Positions 33,492 to 41,518 of a stretch of DNA of 64,000 nucleotides are shown piece after piece (position 1 is the stretch's first letter; every line of letters starts with the position of its first letter). Source of the DNA: Tenggerimyces flavus (GTDB taxonomy: Bacteria > Actinomycetota > Actinomycetes > Propionibacteriales > Actinopolymorphaceae). Made by a program: the position numbers and the translations under genes. The stretch is from contig NZ_JAFBCM010000001.1 of the NCBI RefSeq assembly GCF_016907715.1, positions 1,240,001-1,304,000 on the forward strand, read 5' to 3'. The notes under the pieces were generated by a model. That model saw only the letters and a program-made list of their open reading frames with translations, was not told where the DNA came from and did not search any database.

Positions 33492-34958
33492 GTGTCAACC
33501 ACACCGCGTTCCCGCAGATCGGTCATCGGCCTGGGTCTGGCCGCAGCCACGTCCGTCGCCGTCGGCGCGGGATCCGTACGCACCGCGTTCGCCGCACCGG
33601 CGATCCCGTCGTTCAACAGGCCACCGGAGGGCTACGCCGCGTACGACGGGCAGAGCACCTGCTCGCCGACGGAGAAACCCGGCGTCCGCGACTTCCTCAA
33701 CCTGCTCGTCGCCGCCTATCCGTCGACGGGCAACCTCGGCATCATCCGCTCCTGCAGCGCAGCTGGAGTGAGCGAGCACAAGGAAGGCCGCGCGCTCGAC
33801 TGGCGGGTCTCCGCGTCTTCTCAAGCAGGCATAGCGAACGAGCTGCTGAACTGGCTCCTCGCCACCAGGGATGGCGCCGCGCATGCGCTGATCAGGCGCT
33901 TCGGGATCATGTACATGATCTGGAACAGGCGGATCTGGCGCGCGTACCAGCCCAGCTCCGGCTGGCAGCCGTACAACGGCACCAACCCGCACACCGACCA
34001 CGTGCACTTCAGCTTCAGCTGGGCCGGTGCGCGCAGGGAGACGACCTGGTGGACCGCCCGTGGCCCGGAGGACCCCGTCGACCTTCCCGGCTTGGCGGTG
34101 ACGTCGCAGGCGGTCAACAGCCTCGACGTGTTCGCGACGACCACCGACAACCTGGTGAAGACGCGCCCGTACCGCAACGGCGTCTGGGGGTGCTGGACGA
34201 CGCTGCCGAGCAACGCGAAGGTGAAGGGCGATCCAGCGGCGATCTCCTTGCAGCCCGGGCGAATCGACCTGCTCGCACAGGGCATCGACAACCGGCTGAA
34301 GAAGATCGTGTGGACGTCCGGCAACGGCTGGTACCCGTGGGCGGACCTGGGAACGTACGCGATCACCTCGTCCCCCGCGGCGACGAGCCGTGGGCCGAAC
34401 GGGATCGACGTGTTCGCCAAGAACACCGCGAACAAGATCGTCTACCGGCACTTCGACACCGTGGCCGGCTGGACCACCGCGTGGAGCAACATCGGCGAGA
34501 ACGCGGGCTCGATCACCGCGTCGAGTGCGCCGGCGGCGGTGGCGAGTCCGGACGGGACGCGGATGAACGTGTTCGCGCGGGCGGCGGACGGCAGCCTGCT
34601 GTCGTTGATGTGGACCAAGGCGAACGGTTGGTACAACTGGGTCGACCGGGGACAGAGCATCGTCGGCCGGCCGTCGGCGTCGACGCGGGGTGGCTTCGCG
34701 GTCGACATCTTCGTACGCGACGACGACCACAGCCTCATGCACTGGTACTCACCCGACGGCGCGGACTGGACGTCCAACCCACCCAGCGACTTCGGCGGCT
34801 ACCTGCACACGAGTCCGGCCGCGGTGTCGTGGAACGGGCAGCGGATCGACGTGTTCAGCCGCAACAACCTGGCTGACCTGATCCGCAAGACCTGGGTGTC
34901 CGGCAGCCCCTGGGCCAACTGGGTGAGTCACGGCGCCGTCGGCGCGCCTGCCTGCTGA
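33492..34958 (+). CDS. Tat-exported peptidase-like protein with C-terminal beta-propeller lectin-like domain
   Basis: A 488-residue secreted protein. The N-terminus has a twin-arginine signal, RSRRSVIGLGLAA, cleaved near AFA (residue 34). Residues 40-180 carry a VanY/M15-like zinc set: H96 and D103 in SEHKEGRALDW, and H170/H172 in HTDHVHFS. The rest has five to six repeats of about 50 residues (WYPWADLG, WYNWVDRG, PWANWVSHG) as in PLL-type fucose-lectin propellers. It may bind and trim cell-wall material. The GTG start follows GGGGG. Tat export suggests it folds, perhaps with metal, before export. Confidence 0.75.
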   Translation: MSTTPRSRRSVIGLGLAAATSVAVGAGSVRTAFAAPAIPSFNRPPEGYAAYDGQSTCSPTEKPGVRDFLNLLVAAYPSTGNLGIIRSCSAAGVSEHKEGRALDWRVSASSQAGIANELLNWLLATRDGAAHALIRRFGIMYMIWNRRIWRAYQPSSGWQPYNGTNPHTDHVHFSFSWAGARRETTWWTARGPEDPVDLPGLAVTSQAVNSLDVFATTTDNLVKTRPYRNGVWGCWTTLPSNAKVKGDPAAISLQPGRIDLLAQGIDNRLKKIVWTSGNGWYPWADLGTYAITSSPAATSRGPNGIDVFAKNTANKIVYRHFDTVAGWTTAWSNIGENAGSITASSAPAAVASPDGTRMNVFARAADGSLLSLMWTKANGWYNWVDRGQSIVGRPSASTRGGFAVDIFVRDDDHSLMHWYSPDGADWTSNPPSDFGGYLHTSPAAVSWNGQRIDVFSRNNLADLIRKTWVSGSPWANWVSHGAVGAPAC

Positions 34959-34972
34959 GTAGCGGTACACGA

Positions 34973-34999
34973 CGTGGGCGGCGCGGCGCGCCGCCCACG
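34973..34999. terminator. Bidirectional hairpin terminator
   Basis: Two perfect 11-base arms, CGTGGGCGGCG and its reverse complement, flank a 5-base loop. The hairpin lies between the convergent ends of the Tat-exported protein gene (34958) and the AfsR-type gene (35005). It can serve both strands. No T-run is present, as is normal in this GC-rich DNA. Confidence 0.8.
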
Positions 35000-35004
35000 G
35001 ACAC

Positions 35005-37800
35005 TCACATGTCGCGCAGCACCGCCGGTCGGGTGGGCTTGGGCGCGGCGAGGACGCGGTCGGCCTCGGCGGTGGTGAGGGAGTCGGTCTCGACCAGCAG
35101 GTCCAGCGAGCGGCGCCAGGCGGTGCGGGCGGCGGCCGGTTGGGCGAGGGCGTCGTGGGTCTCGCCGAGGTGCCAGCGGCCAAGCGCTTCCAGCCAGCTG
35201 TGGCCGGACCGCCGCAGGAGCTCGGTGCCGTCCTCGAGCCAGCGGAGCGCGACCGCGGCCCGGCCGGCTGCCAGGTGCGTCGCGCCGATGTTGACCAGCG
35301 AGATGCCGCGGTCCCGGTCGTCGTCGGGCGACGTGGCTGCCAAGCTGCGTTGGAAGTCCTCGATCGCCTCGTCCAGCCGGCCCGCACTGCGGTGCACGTT
35401 GCCGAGGTTGTTGAGGATCGTCGCCTCACCGGCCGTGCGACCAAGGCCCCGGTAGATGGCGAGGACCTCCTGATACCGCACCACGCTCTGGTCCAGCCGA
35501 CCATCCTGCTGGCAGCAGATCCCGAGGTTGTTCAGTGCGACCGCCTGCCCGAGCACGTCGCCGAGCTGCCGGTAGATCGCCAGCGCTGCCTCGAGCTCGG
35601 GTTCGGCCCGGTCGTACCGCTCGAGGTCGGAGTACGCGCTGCCGAGATCGTTGTGCGCGCGGGCCAGCCACTCCGGAGGCGTCTCGGGTCCCGCGGCCTC
35701 GATGGCGATCAGGTTGACCTCGACCAGCACAGCCCAGAAGCCCTGGCTGGAGAACGTACGGCCCAGCGCCGCCGCCAATCCGGCGAGCAGACCCGGGCCG
35801 TCGTCGGCCAGCCGGGCCGCGTGCCGCGCGACGAGCGGCAGGTTGGCCGCCTCCGCCCGCATCCAGTCGACCAGCGCGGCCTCGTCGGGCAGCTGCGCCG
35901 CAGGAGCCTGGAGCTCGGCGCTCGCCGGGCCGATCGCGAGGCGGCGCGACGGATCACGCACCAGCTGGCGCAGTACCTCCCGAGCGGTGGCCAGGTAGTG
36001 GTGGACGACCCGTCGCAGCGCGGCATTTCGGAGCTCGGCGGGGAGCCGGGCGGCCTGCTCTCGCGCGTACAACCTGAGCAGGTCGTGCAGCCGGTAGCGG
36101 TCTCCGGCCCCGGTCAGCAGCTGGGCGTCGACGAGGTCGTCCAGGTCTTGGGCGGTCTCGTCGTACGGCCGGTTCGTCAGCGCTGCGGCGACCCGTACAC
36201 CGAAGTCGTTCAGGTCGAGCAGACCCAGCAGCTCCCACAGCCGTGCCCCGTCCGGGCCGAGCGCGTCGTGGCTCACCGCGCAGCTCGCTCGGACGTCGAG
36301 GTCGGCGTAGGTGAACGCGTCGAGGCGCCGGCGTTCGTCGGCGAGCAGGGCGACGTACGAGGCCAGCGTCCGGTCCGGACGGACGGCGAGCCGCGCACCG
36401 GCGATCCGGAGCGCGAGCGGCAACCCACCGCAGAGCCGGGCGATCTCGGTGGCCGCTGCTGGCTCGGCCGCGACTCGTTCGGGACCGGCGAGCTCTCCCA
36501 GGAGGGCGACGGCCTCGGCCTCCGGGAGCTCGCCGAGGGGCAGCTGGAGGACGCCGTCGAGCGCGGCCGGCGCGACCCGGCTCGTCACGAGGACCGTCGA
36601 GCCGGAGTCCGCGGGAAGCAGAACGCGCAGCGGGGCCGGGTCGGCGACGTCGTCCAGGACGACGAGCAGCCGGCGGCCGGCGGTGAGGGTACGGAACCTC
36701 GCGGCCGCCTCCTGCGGTTCGGCCGGGATCCGGGTGTCGTCGACGCCGAGCGAACGCAGGAAACGTGCGAGCACGTCGCCGGCGCCGAGCGGGACCGCGC
36801 CGGGGGTGGCGCCGTGCAGGTCGACGTACAGCTGTCCGTCCGGGAAGCGCTCCTTCACCTGGTGCGCCGCCTGGACCGCGAGCGCGGACTTGCCCACGCC
36901 GCCCAGCCCGTTGACCGCGGCGACGACAGGCCCGGCCTGGGTCGGTGTCAGGAGGACCTCGATGAGCTTGCCGAGCTCGGCGTTCCGTCCGGTGAACGTC
37001 GCGAGCGCGGGCGGGAGCTCGGCCGGAACGCGCAGGCTCTGCGCGGAACCTACGACCGCCAGGTCCGGATCGTCGCGCAGGATGCGCGCGTGAACGTCGG
37101 CGAGGGCCGGCCCTGGGTCGAGCCCGAGCTCCTCCGCGAGGAAGCGCCGGCCGTCGTCGTACACCTGCAGGGCGGCGGCCTTCGAACCCGTCGCGTACAG
37201 CACGCGCATCAGCTGGTCGCGCAGGTGCTCCCGCAGGGGGTGCTCGACGAGCCAGCCACGCAGTTCGTCGGCCAGTCCGTCGAGGTCGCCGTTCGCGAGC
37301 CGGGCGTCGGCCCATCGTTCGACGGCCTCGACGCGGCGGTCGTTCAGCCTCGCGGCCATCGCCTCGATGACGGTGCCGGTCAGGCCGGCGAGGGCCGGGC
37401 CGCGCCAGAGACCGATCGCCTCGGTGAGCGCATCGACCGCCTGGTCGGGGTCGGCGGCGCGCTCGAGGTGGCGATCGAACTCGGCGAGGTCGACCTGGCT
37501 CCCGTCGACGGCGAGCCGGTAGCCGGGACCGTCGGTACGTACGACGTCAGGGTCGCCCGCGGCCTCGAGGGTCCGGCGCAGGCGGGCGACGACGTTGTGG
37601 ACCTGCTGGCGGACCGTGGCCGGCGGATCCTCGTCCCAGAGAACGGCGACGACCCGGTCGAACGTGACGATCCTGTCGTTCTCGACGAGCAGGACCGCGA
37701 GCAGTTTGGCGTCCCGCGCACCACCGAGGTGGACAGGACGACCCTCGGCATGGACCTCGACGGGTCCGAGCAGTCGGTAGTGAACCGGCAACGCCCCCAC
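35005..37800 (-). CDS. AfsR/SARP-family regulator with NB-ARC and TPR domains
   Basis: A 931-residue regulator. A SARP winged helix (residues 1-95, opening VHYRLLGPVEVHAEGR) and a BTAD (about 100-245) precede an NB-ARC ATPase with P-loop GLGGVGKSA (about 300), LLVVLDDVADPAPL and VLVTSRVAP. A TPR array (about 650-880) closes the protein, with NNLGICCQQDGRLDQSV and NNLGNVHRSAGRLDEAI. This is the AfsR architecture that activates secondary-metabolite or developmental genes. Its start (GTG 37800, or TTG 37791) lies in the stem of an inverted repeat, so translation may be controlled by RNA folding. Confidence 0.9.
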   Translation of the reverse strand: MGALPVHYRLLGPVEVHAEGRPVHLGGARDAKLLAVLLVENDRIVTFDRVVAVLWDEDPPATVRQQVHNVVARLRRTLEAAGDPDVVRTDGPGYRLAVDGSQVDLAEFDRHLERAADPDQAVDALTEAIGLWRGPALAGLTGTVIEAMAARLNDRRVEAVERWADARLANGDLDGLADELRGWLVEHPLREHLRDQLMRVLYATGSKAAALQVYDDGRRFLAEELGLDPGPALADVHARILRDDPDLAVVGSAQSLRVPAELPPALATFTGRNAELGKLIEVLLTPTQAGPVVAAVNGLGGVGKSALAVQAAHQVKERFPDGQLYVDLHGATPGAVPLGAGDVLARFLRSLGVDDTRIPAEPQEAAARFRTLTAGRRLLVVLDDVADPAPLRVLLPADSGSTVLVTSRVAPAALDGVLQLPLGELPEAEAVALLGELAGPERVAAEPAAATEIARLCGGLPLALRIAGARLAVRPDRTLASYVALLADERRRLDAFTYADLDVRASCAVSHDALGPDGARLWELLGLLDLNDFGVRVAAALTNRPYDETAQDLDDLVDAQLLTGAGDRYRLHDLLRLYAREQAARLPAELRNAALRRVVHHYLATAREVLRQLVRDPSRRLAIGPASAELQAPAAQLPDEAALVDWMRAEAANLPLVARHAARLADDGPGLLAGLAAALGRTFSSQGFWAVLVEVNLIAIEAAGPETPPEWLARAHNDLGSAYSDLERYDRAEPELEAALAIYRQLGDVLGQAVALNNLGICCQQDGRLDQSVVRYQEVLAIYRGLGRTAGEATILNNLGNVHRSAGRLDEAIEDFQRSLAATSPDDDRDRGISLVNIGATHLAAGRAAVALRWLEDGTELLRRSGHSWLEALGRWHLGETHDALAQPAAARTAWRRSLDLLVETDSLTTAEADRVLAAPKPTRPAVLRDM

Positions 37801-37853
37801 CGCTTCGTCCGGACAAACGGTCCGGTCCGGACTTTACCGGTGCGGTGGGGGCG
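37792..37853 (-). promoter_or_regulatory. Inverted repeat spanning the AfsR-type gene start
   Basis: CGCCCCCACCGC (37792-37803) and GCGGTGGGGGCG (37842-37853) are perfect 12-base arms. The loop holds a second pairing of TCCGGAC/GTCCGGA. It begins 10 bases after the stop of the small secreted protein gene and covers the GTG at 37800. It can act as that gene's terminator and as a lid on the regulator's start codon. Confidence 0.65.
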
Positions 37854-37863
37854 TCAGCCAGGC

Positions 37864-38292
37864 CTAAGCGATCATCAAGTAGGCGCCGCTCGCGTCGGTG
37901 CCGTCCTTCTCGCGGACGATCATGATGAGCTTGCGCCCGTCGCGGAAGTTGAGGTCGTAGGTCTCGGTGTCCACGGAGCCCTCGTTGGGGCCGCTGTCGT
38001 AGTAGCCGTAGTGCCGCCAGGCGCCGTTGTAGCACCACAGGATCTGGGCCTGCGTACGGACTCCGTTGCCGTCGGTGTCGCGCACCGTGAGCTTCTCGTC
38101 GTACTCGTAGAACGTCGCGTTGCCCTTGCCGTTCTTCGCGCGCACCGTCCAGGCCCAGCCGTTGTAGGCGTCCGGGTTGCTGACCACACAGTCGACCGCC
38201 GCCGATGCCTGGGTGGCTGTCATCCCGACGAGCAGCCCCGCCGGCGCCAACGTCGCCGCCAGGAGCGCGGCGGCCTTCCGTAGCTTCATCAT
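37864..38292 (-). CDS. Small secreted protein of unknown function
   Basis: A 142-residue protein with a strong signal peptide (residues 1-32, ending ASA). The mature part has about 110 residues, is rich in aromatic residues and beta-strand-like, and contains two cysteines (VDCVVSN and ILWCYNG) that could form a disulfide. No family is recognised. GGAGGA lies 7 bases before the first of two adjacent ATGs. It is probably a monocistron, ended by the inverted repeat downstream. Confidence 0.7.
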   Translation of the reverse strand: MMKLRKAAALLAATLAPAGLLVGMTATQASAAVDCVVSNPDAYNGWAWTVRAKNGKGNATFYEYDEKLTVRDTDGNGVRTQAQILWCYNGAWRHYGYYDSGPNEGSVDTETYDLNFRDGRKLIMIVREKDGTDASGAYLMIA

Positions 38293-38399
38293 CGCTGTTC
38301 CTCCGTGTTGGGCGAACTGACTCCGGAACCATCCCGTCGCCCGCTACCAGCGCCCTACCACCGGACAACCACGACGTGAGACCCGTCACGATCGCGCGG

Positions 38400-38423
38400 T
38401 TGCGCAAACAATCACTTGCGCAA
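38400..38423. promoter_or_regulatory. Double TTGCGCAA operator upstream of the GDT1-like gene
   Basis: The 8-bp palindrome TTGCGCAA occurs at 38400-38407 and 38416-38423, 16 bases apart. The second copy is part of CTTGCGCAAG. A TTGACA (38428-38433) follows and could be the -35 element. Spaced palindromes like this are typical of MarR- or TetR-type repressor sites; no cognate regulator is adjacent. Confidence 0.6.
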
Positions 38424-38459
38424 GCCATTGACAATTGAATCCGGGCGGGCGAGCCTGGA

Positions 38460-39077
38460 ATGGCCATGGATCTGACCGCCCTGTTCACCAGCTTCGCGCT
38501 GATCTTCCCGGTCGAGCTCCCCGACAAGACGTTCGTCGCCGCCCTCGTGCTCGCGACACGGTTCCGGGCGCTGCCGGTGTGGATCGGCGTGAGTGCCGCG
38601 TTCGCGATCCAGTCCGTCGTCGCCGTCACGGCCGGGCAGCTGCTCTCGCTGCTGCCGATGGTGATCGTGCACGGCGTGGCGGCGGCGCTGTTCGCGGTGG
38701 GGGCGTTCGTGCTGCTCAGGGGCGCGCGCAAGGCGGACCAGAACGAGGCCGAGCAGGAGCACGCCTTCGAGGCGAAGATGACCGACGGCGCGAATGGCGG
38801 GTGGCGCGCGGCGGGGACGAGCTTCCTGATCCTGTTCGCCGCCGAGTGGGGCGACCTGTCCCAGCTGCTCACCGCCGGCATGAGCGCGCGGTTCGACGCG
38901 CCGGTCGAGGTGTTCACGGGCAGCTTCGCCGCGCTCGTCACGGTCAGCGGCCTCGCCGTGCTGGCCGGCCGAACGCTGCTCAAGCACGTGAAGCTCTCGC
39001 TCATCCAGACGATCGGTGGCCTCGTCTGCGCCGCGCTGGCGGTGTACACGACGTACCAAACGGTGGTCGCCCTTTAA
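38460..39077 (+). CDS. GDT1/TMEM165 (UPF0016) family cation transporter
   Basis: A 205-residue inner-membrane protein with six helices in two similar halves. The two hallmark motifs are ELPDKT (residues 19-24) and AEWGDLSQ (around E129), which line the ion path. Family members export manganese or exchange Ca2+/Mn2+ for protons, so manganese homeostasis is the likely role. Two ATGs lie close together; 38460 gives the longer form. No yybP-ykoY-type manganese riboswitch was recognised upstream; instead there is a double palindromic operator. It is followed 11 bases later by the large membrane protein gene. Confidence 0.88.
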   Translation: MAMDLTALFTSFALIFPVELPDKTFVAALVLATRFRALPVWIGVSAAFAIQSVVAVTAGQLLSLLPMVIVHGVAAALFAVGAFVLLRGARKADQNEAEQEHAFEAKMTDGANGGWRAAGTSFLILFAAEWGDLSQLLTAGMSARFDAPVEVFTGSFAALVTVSGLAVLAGRTLLKHVKLSLIQTIGGLVCAALAVYTTYQTVVAL

Positions 39078-39088
39078 GGTGAGCGGCG

Positions 39089-41077
39089 ATGCGCCGGATC
39101 GTCGTTGCCCTCGTGTGCACCGTGCTCGGTGTGGTCGCCGGGACCCTCCCCGCGGCGGCCGCCGACCCGGCGCCCGTGCTCGTTGTCGGGATCGCCGGGC
39201 TGCGCTGGACCGACGTCACTCCCGAGCAGACGCCCAACCTCTCCAAGCTCGCCGGCAACGCCGCCCTCGGCACCGTCACGGTACGAGCCGTGCACGAACG
39301 CGCCTGCCCGCTCGACGGCTGGCTCACCCTCTCCGCCGGCCGCCGGGCCGGCGGCCCCCAAGACTGCGGCGAGCTACCCGACGTCGTCGGCGGCAAGGTC
39401 GAGGGCTGGCCCGAGCTTGTCGCCGCGCAGCAGCAGTTCAGCTATCGAGCCACCCCGGGCGGCTGGGGCGAGCAGGTCACCTGCGCCACCGCCGTCGGCA
39501 GGGGCGCCGCGGTCGCCCTCGCCGACCGGCAGGGCAACGTCGACAGGTACGTCGAGGAGCCCTCCATCGACGCGCTCGACGACTGCCCGCTCACCGTCGT
39601 CGACGCCGGCGCGATCCCGGCCGGCAGCGGTCGCGAGGCCGCGGTCAAGGCAGCCGACGTACGCCTCGGCCAAGCACTCGGCGCCACCACCAGGCCCACG
39701 ACCGTTCTCGTCGCCGGCCTCTCCGACGAGCCGAACGCCACCGGACCGGCCCTCCGCGTAGCGCTCGCGACCGGACGAGGCTTCGACACCGACTACCTCA
39801 CCAGCCACTCCACCCGCTGGCCTGGCCTGGTCCAGCTCCCCGACCTCCGCGCCACCGTCACCGAGCTCCTCGCTCTCCCCAAGACCGACGACGAGCCCAA
39901 CACCCAGTGGGAGAACGGCAAACCGCGTCCCGAGCCCGCCGAAGCCGCCCGCGAGCTCACCGGCATCGACACCGCCGCCCAGGTCCTCCGCGAGCAGGCG
40001 ATCCCGCTCATCGCCGTCATCGCGGCGGTCGTCCTCCTCGCGTTCGGCGCCGCGGTCCTCCGCAGGTCCCACCTCGCCGCCGCGCTCGGTCTGCTCGGCG
40101 CGGCCTTCCCCGTCTCGGCGTACGCGGCCGGCCTCATCGGCTGGTGGCGCTCGGACTCGCCGACCCGCACCGCCTGGATCGCCGTGGTGGTCTGCGCCCT
40201 GCTGGTCGCCGCGCTCGCGTACGGGGCCCGCCGCGCCCTGCCGCACCTCCGCTTCGTCGGCCCCGCCACCGTCGCCGCGGTCACCGTCGTCGTGCTCGCC
40301 GCGGATGTCATCACCGGCTCGAACCTCCAGCACACCACGCTGCTCGGCTCCGGCGTCTCGCCGATCCTCGCCGGCCGGTTCTTCGGCTTCGGGAACGTCG
40401 CGTTCTCCGTCTTCGCCGCCAGCGTCCTCCTGCTGCTGGGCGCGCTGGCCACCCAGGTGAACGGCAGACTGGCGAAGGGCGGCGTCGTGCTCGGCGTCGG
40501 CCTGCTCGCGGTGGCGGTCGACGGCTGGCCGGACTGGGGCGCGGACTTCGGCGGCGTCCTCGCGCTCGTCCCGGCCGTCCTGCTGCTCGCCGCGAACGTC
40601 GCCAACATCCGCCTCACCCCGCTGCGCGTCATCCTCGCGGGCCTCGCCGCCGTGGTCGTCGTCGGCGGCATCGCGGTCGCCGACTGGCTCCGCCCCGCCG
40701 CGGACCGTACCCACCTCGGCGGCTTCGTCCAGCAGATCCTCGACGGCGAGCTCTGGCCCGCCCTCCTCCGCAAGCTCGAGACCAGCTTCGGCATCGCGGT
40801 CGCCGCGGGGGTGCTGAGCCTGATCGCGATCCCGGTCTTCATCGCCGTCTTCGTGACCGTGTTCCGGCCGGACTGGTTCCGCGCGAACGGCCTCATCAAG
40901 GCGTACGAGAGCTGGCCCACGCTCAAACCGTCCTTGCAGGCCGTGGTGGTCGCCGCGATCGTGGGGTTCGCGCTCAACGACTCCGGGCTGGTCGTGCCGG
41001 CCACGATGTTGATGACCGCGCTGCCGCTCGTCGTCGTGGCGAGCGTCTCGAACGGGAGGGTTCGCGAGAGGGCGTGA
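39089..41077 (+). CDS. Large membrane protein with extracytoplasmic N-terminal domain
   Basis: A 662-residue protein. A signal peptide (residues 1-25, ending AAA) leads to an extracytoplasmic domain of about 270 residues. Its opening VLVVGIAGLRWTDVTPEQTPNLSKLA looks like the first metal-site region of the alkaline phosphatase superfamily, but the later metal ligands are not evident. The C-terminal half has about nine membrane helices. It resembles conserved actinobacterial membrane proteins of unknown function with an N-terminal phosphatase-like fold. It is probably co-transcribed with the GDT1-like gene. Function not assigned. Confidence 0.7.
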   Translation: MRRIVVALVCTVLGVVAGTLPAAAADPAPVLVVGIAGLRWTDVTPEQTPNLSKLAGNAALGTVTVRAVHERACPLDGWLTLSAGRRAGGPQDCGELPDVVGGKVEGWPELVAAQQQFSYRATPGGWGEQVTCATAVGRGAAVALADRQGNVDRYVEEPSIDALDDCPLTVVDAGAIPAGSGREAAVKAADVRLGQALGATTRPTTVLVAGLSDEPNATGPALRVALATGRGFDTDYLTSHSTRWPGLVQLPDLRATVTELLALPKTDDEPNTQWENGKPRPEPAEAARELTGIDTAAQVLREQAIPLIAVIAAVVLLAFGAAVLRRSHLAAALGLLGAAFPVSAYAAGLIGWWRSDSPTRTAWIAVVVCALLVAALAYGARRALPHLRFVGPATVAAVTVVVLAADVITGSNLQHTTLLGSGVSPILAGRFFGFGNVAFSVFAASVLLLLGALATQVNGRLAKGGVVLGVGLLAVAVDGWPDWGADFGGVLALVPAVLLLAANVANIRLTPLRVILAGLAAVVVVGGIAVADWLRPAADRTHLGGFVQQILDGELWPALLRKLETSFGIAVAAGVLSLIAIPVFIAVFVTVFRPDWFRANGLIKAYESWPTLKPSLQAVVVAAIVGFALNDSGLVVPATMLMTALPLVVVASVSNGRVRERA

Positions 41078-41096
41078 CTCCGGCAGGCTCGCCGGA

Positions 41097-41435
41097 CTAG
41101 CCACGGACCGCCACGATGTGCGCCATGTGCTTCTCGCCCCAGTCACCCAACGGCAGCAGGGCCTCGTTCAACGACTGGCCGAGGTCCGTCAGCGAGTACT
41201 CCACCTTCGGCGGCACCTCGCGGTAGATCTCGCGGTGCACGATCCCGTCGTGCTCGAGCTCTCGCAGCTGCTGGATCAGCATCTTCTCGCTGACCCCCGC
41301 CACCTTCCGCCGCAGCTCGCCGAAGCGCACCGGGCCGTAGTGCAGCGCCCACAGGATGCGCGGCTTCCACTTGCCGTCGATCACGTCCGCCGCCGCGTCC
41401 AGCCCGCACGCGTATGGTCCACCGATCTTCGCCAT
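41097..41435 (-). CDS. HxlR-family transcriptional regulator
   Basis: A 112-residue winged-helix regulator with the family pattern: a cysteine near the N-terminus (PYACGLDAAADVIDGKW), then FGELRRKVAGVSEKMLIQQL and the wing YREVPPKVEYSLTDLG. Some HxlR proteins sense aldehydes or oxidants through that cysteine. ATG at 41435 is chosen as family-typical. The -10-like TAAGAAT lies within the operator CTTAC-N6-GTAAG, so it probably represses itself and the divergent oxidoreductase gene. Confidence 0.87.
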   Translation of the reverse strand: MAKIGGPYACGLDAAADVIDGKWKPRILWALHYGPVRFGELRRKVAGVSEKMLIQQLRELEHDGIVHREIYREVPPKVEYSLTDLGQSLNEALLPLGDWGEKHMAHIVAVRG

Positions 41436-41444
41436 GCTCCAATT

Positions 41445-41484
41445 CTTACCAGTTCGTAAGTACCGAACCAAATAGTCGGTACTT
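41445..41484. promoter_or_regulatory. Two operators between hxlR-type and imine-reductase-like genes
   Basis: CTTAC (41445-41449) and GTAAG (41456-41460) form one inverted repeat. AAGTACCGA (41458-41466) and TCGGTACTT (41476-41484) form a second, perfect 9-base repeat with a 9-base spacer that overlaps the first. They fill the short divergent region and are the likely binding sites of the HxlR-type regulator. Confidence 0.65.
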
Positions 41485-41518
41485 GTCCACCCGCCAGCGC
41501 CGAGCAAGGATCGAGAAC

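Noticed and set aside
38435-39082. Second open frame over the GDT1-like gene
   Set aside because: It lacks membrane helices and motifs; the 38460 frame carries both UPF0016 signatures.
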